From contig JAGTTO010000001.1 of assembly GCA_018223435.1 (NCBI GenBank), positions 2,790,001-2,854,000 on the forward strand: a DNA stretch of 64,000 nt. The letters are read 5' to 3'. Position 1 is the stretch's first letter, and the number at the start of each line of letters is the position of its first letter. This document shows, piece after piece, positions 26,154 to 35,328 of this stretch. Under the pieces are notes generated by a model that was not told where the DNA came from, did no database searches, and saw only the letters and a program-made list of their open reading frames with translations. This stretch comes from Lachnospiraceae bacterium Marseille-Q4251. Its GTDB lineage: Bacteria; Bacillota; Clostridia; Lachnospirales; Lachnospiraceae. The position numbers and the translations under genes were made by a program.

Positions 26154-26265
26154 AACTTCATCAACTTTATAAAAACTATTGACAGAGTTCATTATCACGT
26201 ATAAAATACAAACAAATGTTCGTGAAGTTAGTAGAAATTATAATCTATAAACTTCACAAAGTCAA
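26154..26265. promoter_or_regulatory. Divergent immR/dinB promoters with shared operator repeats
   Basis: Plus strand: TTGACA 26179-26184, 17 bases, TAAAAT 26202-26207 for dinB. Minus strand: TTGACT (26260-26265), 17 bases, TATAAT (26237-26242) for immR. Inverted repeats GTGAAGTT (26222-26229) and AACTTCAC (26250-26257) plus a third AACTTCA (26154) lie among these elements, so ImmR could control both genes. Confidence 0.75.
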
Positions 26266-26316
26266 TATGAAGCAAAGAACTTTTATTATGATTTTTAAGA
26301 CTGGTAGGTGAATGTT

Positions 26317-27561
26317 ATGAGCAGGACAATTCTCCATTCAGATATGAATTGTTTTTACGCAAGTGTCGAGATGCTGCATCATCCGGAACTTGCCGAAAAG
26401 CCGATGGCAGTCGGTGGTGATCCGGAGGCAAGACATGGAATTGTGCTGACTGCGAATTATATTGCAAAGCGAGCCGGAGTAAAAACAGGTATGGCATTGT
26501 GGCAGGCAAGGCAGGTTTGCCCGGAAATAATTTTTGTACCGCCTCGCATGGATCTTTATTTGAGGTTTTCCCGAATGGCACAGGAGATTTACAGTGAATA
26601 CACGGATCAGAGAGAACCATTTGGGATTGATGAAAGTTGGCTGGATGTAACTGCCAGTACTTCTATCAAGGGAGACGGAATGAAGATTGCAAAAGAGATC
26701 AGCAGTCGGATTAAATATGAACTGGGCGTTACCGTAAGTATTGGTGTTTCCTGGAATAAGATATTTGCAAAGCTTGGTTCAGATTATAAAAAGCCGGATG
26801 CCATCACAGAGTTTTCCAAAGACAATTACAAGGATATTGTATGGAAACTTCCAGTGGGTGATTTACTTATGGTTGGAAGAAGCACTGAACGGACGATGAA
26901 GAAACTAGGTATTTGTACAATTGGAGATCTGGCAGGTGCAGAACCTTCTATATTAGAAACATATCTTGGAAAGATGGGATTGGTACTTCATACCTTTGCA
27001 AATGGATGGGATGAAACTCCAGTTTCAGTAGAAGGATATAAAGCACCGATCAAGTCTATCGGGAACAGCACAACAACACCAAGAGATCTTGTTAGTGAAT
27101 TGGACGTGAAGATAATTTTGATGGCTCTTTCAGAAAGTGTAGGAGCAAGGCTTCGTGAAAATGGTTTCCAATGCAGGACAGTAGAAATCTCGATTCGGGA
27201 TAATGGACTGTATCATTTCACAAGACAGTGCAAGCTGGACAGTGCAAGTAATCTTACAGAAGAAATTGCCAGAACAGCATTTGAGTTATTTCAGAAAAAC
27301 TATAACTGGGAACATCCAATTCGTAGTCTTGGTGTTCGAGGATGTGATCTGGTATCAGAAGAGATACCTTATCAGCTTGATTTATTTATGGATGAAACGA
27401 AAAGAGAAAAAATCAAAAAAATGGACCAGGTGGTAGATGAGATCCGTGGAAGGTTCGGTTATCAGAGTATTCAGAGAGCATTTATGTATCAGGATAAGAT
27501 ACTCGCACAGTTAAATGCTAAAGAACACACGATTCATCCACAGGCATATTTTCATGGATAG
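26317..27561 (+). CDS. dinB: Y-family DNA polymerase (DinB/UmuC type)
   Basis: 414 codons from ATG 26317 behind GGTAGGTG. Polymerase IV signatures: catalytic Asp in LHSDMNCFYASVE, GIDESWLDVT with the DE pair, helix-hairpin-helix part (KKLGICTIGDLAGAEPSILETYLGKMG) and the little-finger domain to about 350. It copies past DNA lesions with low fidelity. Element-borne dinB genes next to ImmR-type repressors are common in Clostridia. With immA broken, induction of this gene by repressor cleavage is doubtful. Confidence 0.92.
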   Translation: MSRTILHSDMNCFYASVEMLHHPELAEKPMAVGGDPEARHGIVLTANYIAKRAGVKTGMALWQARQVCPEIIFVPPRMDLYLRFSRMAQEIYSEYTDQREPFGIDESWLDVTASTSIKGDGMKIAKEISSRIKYELGVTVSIGVSWNKIFAKLGSDYKKPDAITEFSKDNYKDIVWKLPVGDLLMVGRSTERTMKKLGICTIGDLAGAEPSILETYLGKMGLVLHTFANGWDETPVSVEGYKAPIKSIGNSTTTPRDLVSELDVKIILMALSESVGARLRENGFQCRTVEISIRDNGLYHFTRQCKLDSASNLTEEIARTAFELFQKNYNWEHPIRSLGVRGCDLVSEEIPYQLDLFMDETKREKIKKMDQVVDEIRGRFGYQSIQRAFMYQDKILAQLNAKEHTIHPQAYFHG

Positions 27562-27581
27562 GAGAGAGCAGGTGTTTTGTA

Positions 27582-27821
27582 ATGACAGCTAAAGTGTATG
27601 TAGATGTCCTGGCAGTATTCAGCCGGGAAGGAGAATTGATCCCTACAGCGTTTGTCTGGGAAGATGGACGTAAGTATGCGATTGATAAGGTTTCAAAACC
27701 GGAGCGTTGTGCCAGTCGAAAAGCTGGCGGAACCGGATACCGTTATACCTGTCAGGTGGGCGGGAAAATCTGTCATCTGACTTATGAAGAAAATTATAAA
27801 TGGTTTATGGAACGTAAATAA
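27582..27821 (+). CDS. Small conserved protein downstream of dinB
   Basis: 79 codons, starting 20 bases after dinB, so cotranscribed. The sequence (VYVDVLAVFSREGELIPTAFVWEDGRKYAIDKV) predicts a small all-beta fold, with SRKAGGTGYRYTCQVGGKICHLTYEE toward the end. Proteins like this regularly follow dinB in clostridial elements, but no function is assigned. Confidence 0.75.
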   Translation: MTAKVYVDVLAVFSREGELIPTAFVWEDGRKYAIDKVSKPERCASRKAGGTGYRYTCQVGGKICHLTYEENYKWFMERK

Positions 27822-27831
27822 TGGCGCCCTA

Positions 27832-27859
27832 AAAGGGAGCCCTGAATCAGGCCCCCTTT
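27832..27859. terminator. GC-rich hairpin after the dinB operon
   Basis: AAAGGGAGCC pairs with GGCCCCCTTT around eight bases. There is no proper T-run, so it may be a weak terminator or a processing site. Confidence 0.5.
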
Positions 27860-27869
27860 GGAGAGATAG

Positions 27870-28025
27870 ATATTCGATGAGAACATCAGCAGTCGGGGAT
27901 ACATCCTTTCCCGTGAGAACCGATTGCTTTCAATAGATCATACAGTTGCCGGTCAGCCAGAAATAGAAGCTATCACACGGCGGAGATTTCTGCGGAATCT
28001 GCATGAAGAGATGTTAGGACAGTGA
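27870..28025 (+). CDS. Possible small ORF with a non-standard start
   Basis: An open frame of 51 codons (ENISSRGYILSRENRLLSID, then HTVAGQPEIEAITRRRFL) ends in TGA at 28023-28025. Its composition looks coding and GGAGAG lies just upstream, but the only codon in position is ATA at 27870. Either the gene has an unusual start, is 5'-truncated, or is not expressed. Confidence 0.3.
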   Translation: MFDENISSRGYILSRENRLLSIDHTVAGQPEIEAITRRRFLRNLHEEMLGQ

Positions 28026-28095
28026 CAGACTGTGAATGGAACAAACAATATAATGATTGGTCTGGCTGCGGAAGCGGTCGGGAAGGAGGACAATT

Positions 28096-28641
28096 ATGCA
28101 GAGAATACAGGATATGTTTATCAATATGGAAGAAGTGGCAGAGGATGCTTATAAGAATACGGAATTATTGCTGAGTCAGTATACCAAGGTAATGTTCCGT
28201 ATTGAGAAGAATCTTGTGGATATTGATTATGAAATGTATGCAGAAGAAGGGAAGTATCTGAAGGAAATGTTATATGATCTGGTAGATTTTGATGCGACTG
28301 CAGAGAAACGCAGAATCCAGGAAAAGCTTCTGAATAATGATATGAATCTCTGTTTGCTTGAAATTATGAGAGATTCCCTGATAGCTTTGAGGGATTATCC
28401 AAAGAATGGACAGCTGTATTATCGGCTTTTGAAATATAGATATTTTGAAGCAGGAAATACGAATGAAGATGTGATGCTGATGCTGGATGATATGCCAAGC
28501 ACCACTTATTATCGAAACCGTAAGAAAGCAATCCGGTTGTATGCAACAATGCTCTGGGCATTTACACGACCGGAAAAGATACAGAATAAGATGGAGGAAA
28601 TAAACTGGAAGAAAAGTGGAAGTAAAGTGGCAGTGAACTGA
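28096..28641 (+). CDS. ArpU/sigma-like helical regulator
   Basis: 181 codons from ATG 28096 behind GGAAGGAGG. It is all-helical and acidic at first; the last 60 residues look like a sigma-region-4 or ArpU-type helix-turn-helix (YYRLLKYRYFEAGNTNEDVML, then STTYYRNRKKAIRLY). Such proteins control late genes in phages and integrative elements. No further assignment is possible. Confidence 0.6.
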   Translation: MQRIQDMFINMEEVAEDAYKNTELLLSQYTKVMFRIEKNLVDIDYEMYAEEGKYLKEMLYDLVDFDATAEKRRIQEKLLNNDMNLCLLEIMRDSLIALRDYPKNGQLYYRLLKYRYFEAGNTNEDVMLMLDDMPSTTYYRNRKKAIRLYATMLWAFTRPEKIQNKMEEINWKKSGSKVAVN

Positions 28642-28710
28642 CAGTAAACTGGCATGTGAATGGTATTACAATGAAAATAAGTGCATGTTAGAATTGATAT
28701 GCTGAGAGAA

Positions 28711-28749
28711 ATAGACCTTCGCAGACGTAATGTTTGCGGAGGTTTTTCT
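28711..28749 (+). terminator. Rho-independent terminator
   Basis: ACCTTCGCA pairs with TGCGGAGGT and is followed by TTTTTCTTTTC; it is the first stop signal after the ArpU-like gene. Confidence 0.75.
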
Positions 28750-28878
28750 TTTCTAGAAATTGAGGATCACCTTATTTTGTGTAGGGTCAAAGCTATTATG
28801 TTGGTACTACATGAAAGTGTGAATCATTTTTTTGTTTTTGTATGTAAAAGACATATTAATAATGTAAAACAAGGCGTC

Positions 28879-28914
28879 AGGCTGTGTCAAATGTGACATG
28901 GCCTTTTTTTATAC
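28879..28914 (+). terminator. Rho-independent terminator
   Basis: AGGCTGTGTC pairs with GACATGGCCT (loop AAATGT region) followed by seven Ts. Confidence 0.75.
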
Positions 28915-29075
28915 CCAAAAAACAGGTTGCAGATTTGAAAAAGCTTCCTTTTTAACAGGTAGATGCCGGAAAGGAAGCATATCAAGATGCAGGGAAGAGG
29001 CAGGCATTATGCCAGATATCCATGATTTTTCGATTTGTCACAAATCAACAAAAACAACAAATCGGAGGAATAATC

Positions 29076-29636
29076 ATGGAAGAAAGAAAATACACATTTT
29101 ACGACAGATATCAAAAGGTGAAATACGCTAATATTACTGCAGAGGAGCAGGAAGTTCTTAATATTTCTTATAATAAGGAGCATTATATGTTTGATCAGCA
29201 GCATCAGAGAAATAATACAGTATTATTTTGTGGATTAGAATCAGAAAACGGTTGTGCGACAGACTTTATCGCAGATAGCGGATGTGACATTGCATCGGAT
29301 ATCACAACGGAGATTTTTTTCAAAGAACTCTTTAGTGATCTGACAGAGAAAGAAAAGAAAATCGTGAGCGATTATTTTATCATGGGGAAACAGGTTAAGA
29401 AAATAGCAGAAGAACTGGGCATCAGCACACGTCAGGTGAGTAGAGACAAAAACAGTGCTTTGGCAAAAATGTTAAAGAAAATGAAAGCAGCTGGATATGA
29501 ATCATATGCTGAGGCGGCAGGTGCATTTCTGCAGGAAAGCGATTATATTCCAACCCAGATGGAAACACAGAATTCAATTATGAAAAAAAGAACTGGGGAA
29601 GTGAGATTGCCATCGGATAACAAGGCAAAAAAATAG
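29076..29636 (+). CDS. Sigma-factor-like HTH protein of an integrative element
   Basis: 186 codons from ATG 29076 behind CGGAGGAA. A sigma-70 region-4-like helix-turn-helix stands at about 95-145 (LTEKEKKIVSDYFIMGKQVKKIAEELGISTRQVSRDKNSAL). It is typical of regulatory proteins of Gram-positive conjugative elements. The stop at 29636 coincides with an abrupt rise in GC content, where a different element begins, so the native C-terminus may have been lost. Confidence 0.7.
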   Translation: MEERKYTFYDRYQKVKYANITAEEQEVLNISYNKEHYMFDQQHQRNNTVLFCGLESENGCATDFIADSGCDIASDITTEIFFKELFSDLTEKEKKIVSDYFIMGKQVKKIAEELGISTRQVSRDKNSALAKMLKKMKAAGYESYAEAAGAFLQESDYIPTQMETQNSIMKKRTGEVRLPSDNKAKK

Positions 29637-29637
29637 A

Positions 29638-30258
29638 TGGATTAACTATCAGTTCTTCGTAACCGAACAGGACGAGGACGGCGAGGAAACAGGCGAGGAT
29701 GTGACCCGTGACGATAGCTGGAACTATGCCGACATTCTCTGGAACGGCATCCAGGCGAACAAGGTACAGAAAGCCTTTGACAAGCTGAATTATCGGGAAC
29801 AGACATTGCTGGAGAAACGACTTGCCATCTGCATGACCTGCGGGCGTGTAGGTTTCTGGAAAGACCGTCCCACCTTTGAAGAACTGGCTGTTATGTTTGA
29901 GGGCAGCACCGCCAGCGGTGCAGAGCGAGCCTACCGCAGAGCAGTGGACAAACTGACGGAACTTCTGGTTGCTGAAGGTGCAATCCATACTGTCCGGCTG
30001 AAACAAAAATCCAAAACCAAACGAAAAAAGAAAATCGCCGCCGCAATCTACGAATATCAAGCAGACTGCGACAGCGAATGGGGCGAAATTGTATTCGATT
30101 TTGAAAGCGGCACAGGGTCGATTGTCCGGCTTGCCGATTGGGATACAATTAAAACGAACTGGTTTGCCAATGAGGCGATCCGGTATATTTTATCATTGTC
30201 GCCTGATGCTCTCACAAAATATATGCTCGTCCCCCTTGAGCCGCCACTTATATCTTGA
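29638..30258 (+). pseudogene. 5'-truncated sigma-like protein of a Tn1549-type element
   Basis: The frame is open from the junction at about 29638 (WINYQFFVTEQDEDGEETGE) through a GTG at 29701 to 30258, with no ribosome site at any start. The middle part (KAFDKLNYREQTLLEKRLAI, then PTFEELAVMFEGSTASGAER) is a sigma-like HTH. GC content and codon use are higher than in the DNA on the left. It probably lost its N-terminus when this segment was joined in, leaving it as the left edge of the bce-like module. Confidence 0.65.
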
Positions 30259-30335
30259 ATCCTTACAACAACTGTAAGTGGTATTTGCTGTGTTCCCATG
30301 CTATCATTTTATTACAAATGATAGGAGGTATTCAC

Positions 30336-31103
30336 ATGAAACCCATTTTGAATATTGAAAATTTAACAAAAATCTATGGCAATGTGCCAAGTCAAACAAA
30401 GGCACTGAATGGGATCACCTTCCAGGTGATGCCGGGAGAGTTTCTTGGCATTATGGGAAGCAGCGGTTCTGGTAAATCCACACTGCTCAATTGTATTGCG
30501 ACTGTGATTCAACCCACAGGTGGAAGCATTCAGGTGGAGGGCGTTAATCTGCAAGCACTCAAGGGAAGGACTCTTGCAGATTACCGTGGAAAAATAGTTG
30601 GTTATCTATTTCAGAATTTTGAGCTACTGGATAATCTGACCGGACGTGAAAATATACTGCTTCCAACTTCTCTGCATGGTATACCCGAAAAGGAGAGCAG
30701 CCAGCGTCTAAGCCAGTTAGCGAAGTATCTGGAAATCAACGATGTTCTGGACAAATTTCCCTCCAAGATGTCTGGGGGGCAGCGCCAGCGTGTAGCGGCA
30801 GCAAGGGCGCTAATCCTGAACCCCAGAATGATTCTTGCCGACGAGCCTACCGGTGCTTTGGATTCCAAGAATGCAAGAAACATTATGGAAAAACTGTCCG
30901 GCTTGAACTGCGACGAACAGGCAACGATCTTGATGGTGACCCATGATTCCAATGCCGCCAGTTTCTGCAAGCGCATTCTATTCATCCAGGATGGCATTAT
31001 TTTTCATGAGCTTCGCCGTGGTGATGAAAGCCAGCATGAGTTCTATGGACGTATCCTGAAGGTGATGGCGCAACTGGGAGGGGGGAGTTCCAATGTTCTC
31101 TAA
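30336..31103 (+). CDS. BceA-like ABC transporter ATPase
   Basis: 255 codons from ATG 30336 behind ATAGGAGGT; the frame is open further upstream without a site. Walker A GSSGSGKST, signature MSGGQRQRV and Walker B MILADEPTGALD are all present, as in the MacB/BceA group. It powers the adjacent FtsX-type permease in moving cell-wall-active peptides such as bacitracin off their lipid target. It overlaps the permease gene by 11 bases. Confidence 0.92.
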   Translation: MKPILNIENLTKIYGNVPSQTKALNGITFQVMPGEFLGIMGSSGSGKSTLLNCIATVIQPTGGSIQVEGVNLQALKGRTLADYRGKIVGYLFQNFELLDNLTGRENILLPTSLHGIPEKESSQRLSQLAKYLEINDVLDKFPSKMSGGQRQRVAAARALILNPRMILADEPTGALDSKNARNIMEKLSGLNCDEQATILMVTHDSNAASFCKRILFIQDGIIFHELRRGDESQHEFYGRILKVMAQLGGGSSNVL

Positions 31104-33165
31104 TCTGATTTTTCGAAATAGCCACCGCAGCCGAAAGGAAAACGGTCTGTTTTTCAGCTCCCTAGTAATTTCTATTATTGCCTTTTATATGATTCTTTCC
31201 ATCTCCACCCAGGATGTAATGATTTTTTTGCAAAAAATGGAGAGCGATGCAGTGAACAAACTCTTGCTTCTGATTCCTGTGTTTTACGGAATGACCCTGG
31301 GGATTCTTTTCTTTTTGATTTACTTCGCCTGCAAGTATCAATTTGAGCGCAGACGCCACGAGTTTGGTGTCTATCTGATGTTGGGAATGCGCAGAAGCAA
31401 ACTGTTCTGGATGCTTTTGGTGGAGGATTTGTTAAACAGTATTCTGGCACTGCTCATTGGCTTGCCTACGGCTGTAGTGCTTTCGGAAATCGTTAGTCTT
31501 GTCACCGCCAAGCTTGTGGGTATGGGGATCATCGGCCATCATTTTTCTTTGTCTTGGTCCGCAATGAAATGGACACTGGCAGGATTCTTGGGTATTAAAC
31601 TGCTGGCACTTCTGATTTTGAGCGGAAAGATTAGTCGACAGGAGATTGGAACTTTATTATCCCAGCCGACGAACCGCCCCAAAAAGCAAATGCCCTCCGT
31701 TATCTATGGGCTGGCTGCTGTATGCGGAAGTGTGATGTTGGCAGTGGCTTACTACATGGCGATTCAGGGAATTGCATGGACGAAGGTAAGTATGATGGGG
31801 CTGACTTTACTGTTGGGTTCGGCTGGTACGATGCTGCTGTTCTACGGAATGCGGGCACTGATTGCACTGATTGTTAAAAAAGGCAATGGAAATAAGCAGC
31901 TTCATGTATTTACCTTCCGTCAAATTCAGGAGAATGTCATTCATCAGTCAAGCTCCATGGCAATCAGCTCTCTGCTGATTCTGGCAGCACTGTGTTGCTT
32001 TGGTGCAGGCGTGGGAATCGCAGGAACAAACAATCTATCCACCGGTCATGTAATCGACTATACCTTTGAAGATTATACCGTTGAAGATTCGGCGCAGGTT
32101 CTTCCAAATATACAGGCAGCCCTGAAAGAAAACGGTTTGGAAAATCAGTTTTCTGAGCTTTTTGAAATGAAGGTTGGGCATATTCGCACCACAGAAGATT
32201 ATGAGAATGCCTACAGCATGGACGCTGTTATGGACTCTCTTCGGAGCCTGCCCCAGTCGGAAGATCGGGATGTCCTTCTGAACAATCTTGGTTATGCCAC
32301 ATACCCGTATTTGATTTGTCTGTCGGACTATAATCGTTTACTGGAATTGTCCGGCAGGCCCGTCATTAAATTAAGTGAAGATGAAGCCGCTGTTTATATA
32401 GGTTCCGACTTTACTACTGTAAATCGTACCGCAATGCTGAACGGCATACTTGCTGAACAGCCTGAAACGGAACTGGTTGGCAGTCCGATTTATCTTACTG
32501 GAGAGGTTCAGTCTGTAAATTTGATTACGGATCGTTCTATTACTTTGTCCTTTGCATTGATTCTTCCGGATGAAGCCTTCTTCTATCATACCCAAGGAAT
32601 GTATGATACGTATGTGAATGCGGTACTTAGTGAACAGGCTATGGAAGGAAATAGCCTTATGACTGCCTATTCTGGTCTGAACGAGGAGCTGGACGAAATA
32701 GGTATCGAATATGAAAGCTATCTTCAGAACATGGGACGCCAGCTTTTCTATACTGTAGCATCCAGCTATATCACCCTCTATCTGGCGATTGTGTTCCTGG
32801 TGGTTGCCAACACCATTGTGGGTGTTCAGTTCCTGATGAGCCAGCAGAAAACCGGGCGTAGATACCAGACCCTGATCCGCCTGGGAGCCACTTACGAAAC
32901 CCTTTGCCAGTCTGCCGGAAAGCAGATTGCGTGGTTTATGGGACTTCCTGTATTGGTTGCAGCTGTCAGCAGTCTGTTTGGAGTCAGAGCGTTGTTTACA
33001 GGGATACTCTCGTCCCGAACCCGTGGGACAGTGTCTGAAATGCTGCTTGTATCTGCTGCTATGATTTTGCTGCTTTGCGTGATAGAATATATTTATATGA
33101 GAGTGGTCAAGCACTCCAGTGATCGGTATTTGCTGACACTGATGCAGCCGCAGAGAGAAGAATAA
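31093..33165 (+). CDS. BceB-like FtsX-family permease
   Basis: 690 codons. Ten membrane segments are arranged as in BceB: one N-terminal, two pairs, a pair, then a large extracellular domain (about residues 310-540), then three C-terminal helices. The FtsX motif region (YQFERRRHEFGVYLMLGMRRSKLFWMLLVEDL) is typical. BceB also relays transporter activity to the sensor kinase. Start overlaps bceA; the response regulator follows 19 bases later. Confidence 0.9.
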   Translation: MFSNLIFRNSHRSRKENGLFFSSLVISIIAFYMILSISTQDVMIFLQKMESDAVNKLLLLIPVFYGMTLGILFFLIYFACKYQFERRRHEFGVYLMLGMRRSKLFWMLLVEDLLNSILALLIGLPTAVVLSEIVSLVTAKLVGMGIIGHHFSLSWSAMKWTLAGFLGIKLLALLILSGKISRQEIGTLLSQPTNRPKKQMPSVIYGLAAVCGSVMLAVAYYMAIQGIAWTKVSMMGLTLLLGSAGTMLLFYGMRALIALIVKKGNGNKQLHVFTFRQIQENVIHQSSSMAISSLLILAALCCFGAGVGIAGTNNLSTGHVIDYTFEDYTVEDSAQVLPNIQAALKENGLENQFSELFEMKVGHIRTTEDYENAYSMDAVMDSLRSLPQSEDRDVLLNNLGYATYPYLICLSDYNRLLELSGRPVIKLSEDEAAVYIGSDFTTVNRTAMLNGILAEQPETELVGSPIYLTGEVQSVNLITDRSITLSFALILPDEAFFYHTQGMYDTYVNAVLSEQAMEGNSLMTAYSGLNEELDEIGIEYESYLQNMGRQLFYTVASSYITLYLAIVFLVVANTIVGVQFLMSQQKTGRRYQTLIRLGATYETLCQSAGKQIAWFMGLPVLVAAVSSLFGVRALFTGILSSRTRGTVSEMLLVSAAMILLLCVIEYIYMRVVKHSSDRYLLTLMQPQREE

Positions 33166-33184
33166 TTGGGAAGGAGGTGCTGTC

Positions 33185-33862
33185 GTGAAAAAAATTGCTG
33201 TTGTGGAAGATGAAGTCTATATGCGGGAAGAACTCTGCAATATGCTCCAAAAGGACGGGTATCTTGTGGAGGCAATCACCGAGTTTGAAGATGCCGCTCA
33301 GCTCTTGGCAGCCCTCCGTCCTGACCTTGTGATCTTAGACCTGAATTTGCCGGAGATCAGTGGCTTTCAAATCTGCCAGGAGCTAAAGAATAAAACAGCT
33401 ATCCCCGTCCTGGTACTGACTTCCAGAGACCAGGTAAAGGATGAACTGCAAGCGTTCCAGTTGGGTGCAGATGAATATTTGACGAAGCCGTGCAGAAAAG
33501 ACCGGCTTCTTGCCAGGGTATCCAATATTCTCAAAAGGTATGAAGGCCGTACCAACCTCATAGAGGGATTGGATTTCTTGTTGGACCAGCAGACTTACAC
33601 ACTTTATATTCATAACACCTCTGTGGTGCTTCCCAAAAATCAGGGAAAACTGTTGGTTGCTCTTTTGGCCAGTGGTGATGCTCTGGTCACGACGGAGCAG
33701 CTTTGCTTAGCACTATGGGGAACCACAGAATACATAGACGAAAATGCCTTGCAGGTTAACCTGACCCGGTTGAAAAAGACGATGTCCGGTCTGGAGATGA
33801 AGCAACGAATCGTTGCGGTTCGTGGGATGGGCTATCGTTTGGAAGCGGAGGTATCTCCATGA
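33185..33862 (+). CDS. BceR-like OmpR-family response regulator
   Basis: 225 codons from GTG 33185 behind AAGGAGGTG. The receiver domain has the acidic pocket (VVEDE), phospho-Asp in LVILDLNLPEI and Lys in DEYLTKPCRKD; a winged-helix effector domain makes up the C-terminal half. It should activate the transporter genes when the kinase senses transport. It overlaps the kinase gene by four bases. Confidence 0.92.
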   Translation: MKKIAVVEDEVYMREELCNMLQKDGYLVEAITEFEDAAQLLAALRPDLVILDLNLPEISGFQICQELKNKTAIPVLVLTSRDQVKDELQAFQLGADEYLTKPCRKDRLLARVSNILKRYEGRTNLIEGLDFLLDQQTYTLYIHNTSVVLPKNQGKLLVALLASGDALVTTEQLCLALWGTTEYIDENALQVNLTRLKKTMSGLEMKQRIVAVRGMGYRLEAEVSP

Positions 33863-34884
33863 AGCAGTTTTGGCGCATAATAGAACGGTACTACCCTTGG
33901 CTGCTGTTGCTGCTGGGTGTGGATTGCTTTTGTTTTATCATTTTTTGGATTTCTGACATTCAGGCATTTCAGACCTTGATTGGGTTAGTGGTTCTGACAA
34001 GCATCCTTCTGTTTTCGGCGATCCTGTTTGTACTAAACAAGCGGGAGACCACCCGCCGGGAGCTGTTCCGGGATTTCCTCAGTGATCCTACCATCTGCAA
34101 CGAGGAAAGGCTGCTCAGTGTCATCAGCCGGGAAGAAGGAGAATCTATCCGGCTTCTGGCCTCAGTTTTACAGGAACACAAAAATGAGAGTAGCAGTATG
34201 GCAGATGCCCTACGGGACTATGAAGAATATGTGGAAGGCTGGGCACATGAAGCGAAAACGCCCCTGTCGTTGCTGACCATGCTTTTGGATAACCGAATCG
34301 ACGAAATATCGCCTTCCCTGCAAGCTAAGTTGGATTATGTCCGTAGTCAACTTCAGGAGAATGTCACGCAGATGCTTTACTATGCCCGGTTAAAGAGCAG
34401 TACAAAGGATTATCGGTTTGAAGATGTCAATTTGAATGACTGCTTGGGGGAAGTTCTGGAGGACTATGCCCCACTTCTGGAAGAAAAGCAGTTTGTAATT
34501 CTCAACAAACTGCAATCTGAAACAGTTTATACAGACCGTAGAGGGCTTCAGTTTATGTTGGGACAAATCGTGAGCAATTCCATAAAATATAGCAGTGATA
34601 GTCCCATGCTAACGATTTCCATGATACATTCGGAGACCGCAGATGTCCTTTCTGTTGAGGATAACGGCATTGGTGTAAAAAAATATGATCTGCCGTATAT
34701 TTTTCAAAAGGGCTTTACCGGGGATTCTACTGACAGCCGAAAGAAAGCTACTGGTATAGGGCTTTACCTGGTTAAGAAGATGGCTGACGATCTAAACCTT
34801 CGTCTGGAAGCTACTTCCCAGTGGGGAAAGGGCTTTAAGATAGTCATTTTCTTTCCAAAACTGGGATCCAACGGTGGAAAATAA
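33859..34884 (+). CDS. BceS-like intramembrane-sensing histidine kinase
   Basis: 341 codons. There are two N-terminal membrane helices with almost no extracellular loop (about residues 13-32 and 38-58), the hallmark of BceS-type kinases that sense through their transporter. The phospho-acceptor His is in EGWAHEAKTPLSLLTMLLDN, and the ATPase domain has the N box (QIVSNSIKYS) and G boxes (DNGIGVKKYD, GIGLYLVKKM). The gene completes the four-gene module. Confidence 0.92.
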   Translation: MKQFWRIIERYYPWLLLLLGVDCFCFIIFWISDIQAFQTLIGLVVLTSILLFSAILFVLNKRETTRRELFRDFLSDPTICNEERLLSVISREEGESIRLLASVLQEHKNESSSMADALRDYEEYVEGWAHEAKTPLSLLTMLLDNRIDEISPSLQAKLDYVRSQLQENVTQMLYYARLKSSTKDYRFEDVNLNDCLGEVLEDYAPLLEEKQFVILNKLQSETVYTDRRGLQFMLGQIVSNSIKYSSDSPMLTISMIHSETADVLSVEDNGIGVKKYDLPYIFQKGFTGDSTDSRKKATGIGLYLVKKMADDLNLRLEATSQWGKGFKIVIFFPKLGSNGGK

Positions 34885-34897
34885 TATAAACAGAAAA

Positions 34898-34935
34898 ACG
34901 CCCGCAGGATTTTCTCCTGCGGGCAGCATGTTGTC
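34898..34935. terminator. Terminator between the bce-like module and the convergent gene
   Basis: CGCCCGCAGGA pairs with TCCTGCGGGC; on the minus strand it is followed by GTTTTTCTG, and on the plus strand it directly follows the kinase gene. It probably serves both convergent transcripts. Confidence 0.75.
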
Positions 34936-35182
34936 AGCTATCCAAAGGCTTGTATTCTGTTACAGTTTTCAAATAGGTTTCGGGATCGCCGTTCAAGATA
35001 AGGTCTGCATATCCAATCGGGTCATTGTAAATCAGATAGTCAAGCTCTGACCGTTGATATATATTGTCGGCAACCTCGTTCTCCACTGCAATGGTATCAA
35101 TCGCAATCATGCTGCCATCGGCGAATTTCAGTTCTACACAGCAGTTATCCATATTGTAGGCACAAGATATTAAGGTCTTCAT
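34934..35182 (-). CDS. Small DUF6061-like element protein
   Basis: 82 codons from an ATG behind GGAGGACATACC. The product is acidic and soluble (ISCAYNMDNCCVELKFADGS, then IAIDTIAVENEVADN), resembling DUF6061 proteins that recur in Tn1549-like elements of Clostridia. Function is unknown. It marks the right side of the bce-carrying segment. Confidence 0.65.
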   Translation of the reverse strand: MKTLISCAYNMDNCCVELKFADGSMIAIDTIAVENEVADNIYQRSELDYLIYNDPIGYADLILNGDPETYLKTVTEYKPLDS

Positions 35183-35214
35183 GGTATGTCCTCCATAATT
35201 CGTAATATAAAGCG

Positions 35215-35253
35215 AAAATCCCGTCTGACTTCCTGTTAGAAATCAGACGGGAT
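35215..35253. terminator. Strong hairpin right of the DUF6061-like gene
   Basis: AAATCCCGTCTGA pairs with TCAGACGGGATTT around 13 bases. It is upstream of the minus-strand gene and may end transcripts coming from the right or mark the element edge. Confidence 0.6.
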
Positions 35254-35328
35254 TTGTCCGTATGCACCACGGAAACCGTCAACTAACAGTTGATAAGTAA
35301 ATTAGTTCCTTATCACTGTTAAGCCAAC

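Larger units (their letters stand above)
28642..29075. other. Intergenic region with two terminators
   Basis: Two terminator hairpins: 28711-28749 (ACCTTCGCA/TTGCGGAGGT then TTTTT) and 28879-28914 (AGGCTGTGTC/GACATGGCCT then TTTTTTT). Short open frames between them have no ribosome sites and look non-coding. Confidence 0.65.

Noticed and set aside
28681..29131. Short plus-strand frames at 28681-28896 and 28898-29131
   Set aside because: They cover two terminators and lack ribosome sites.
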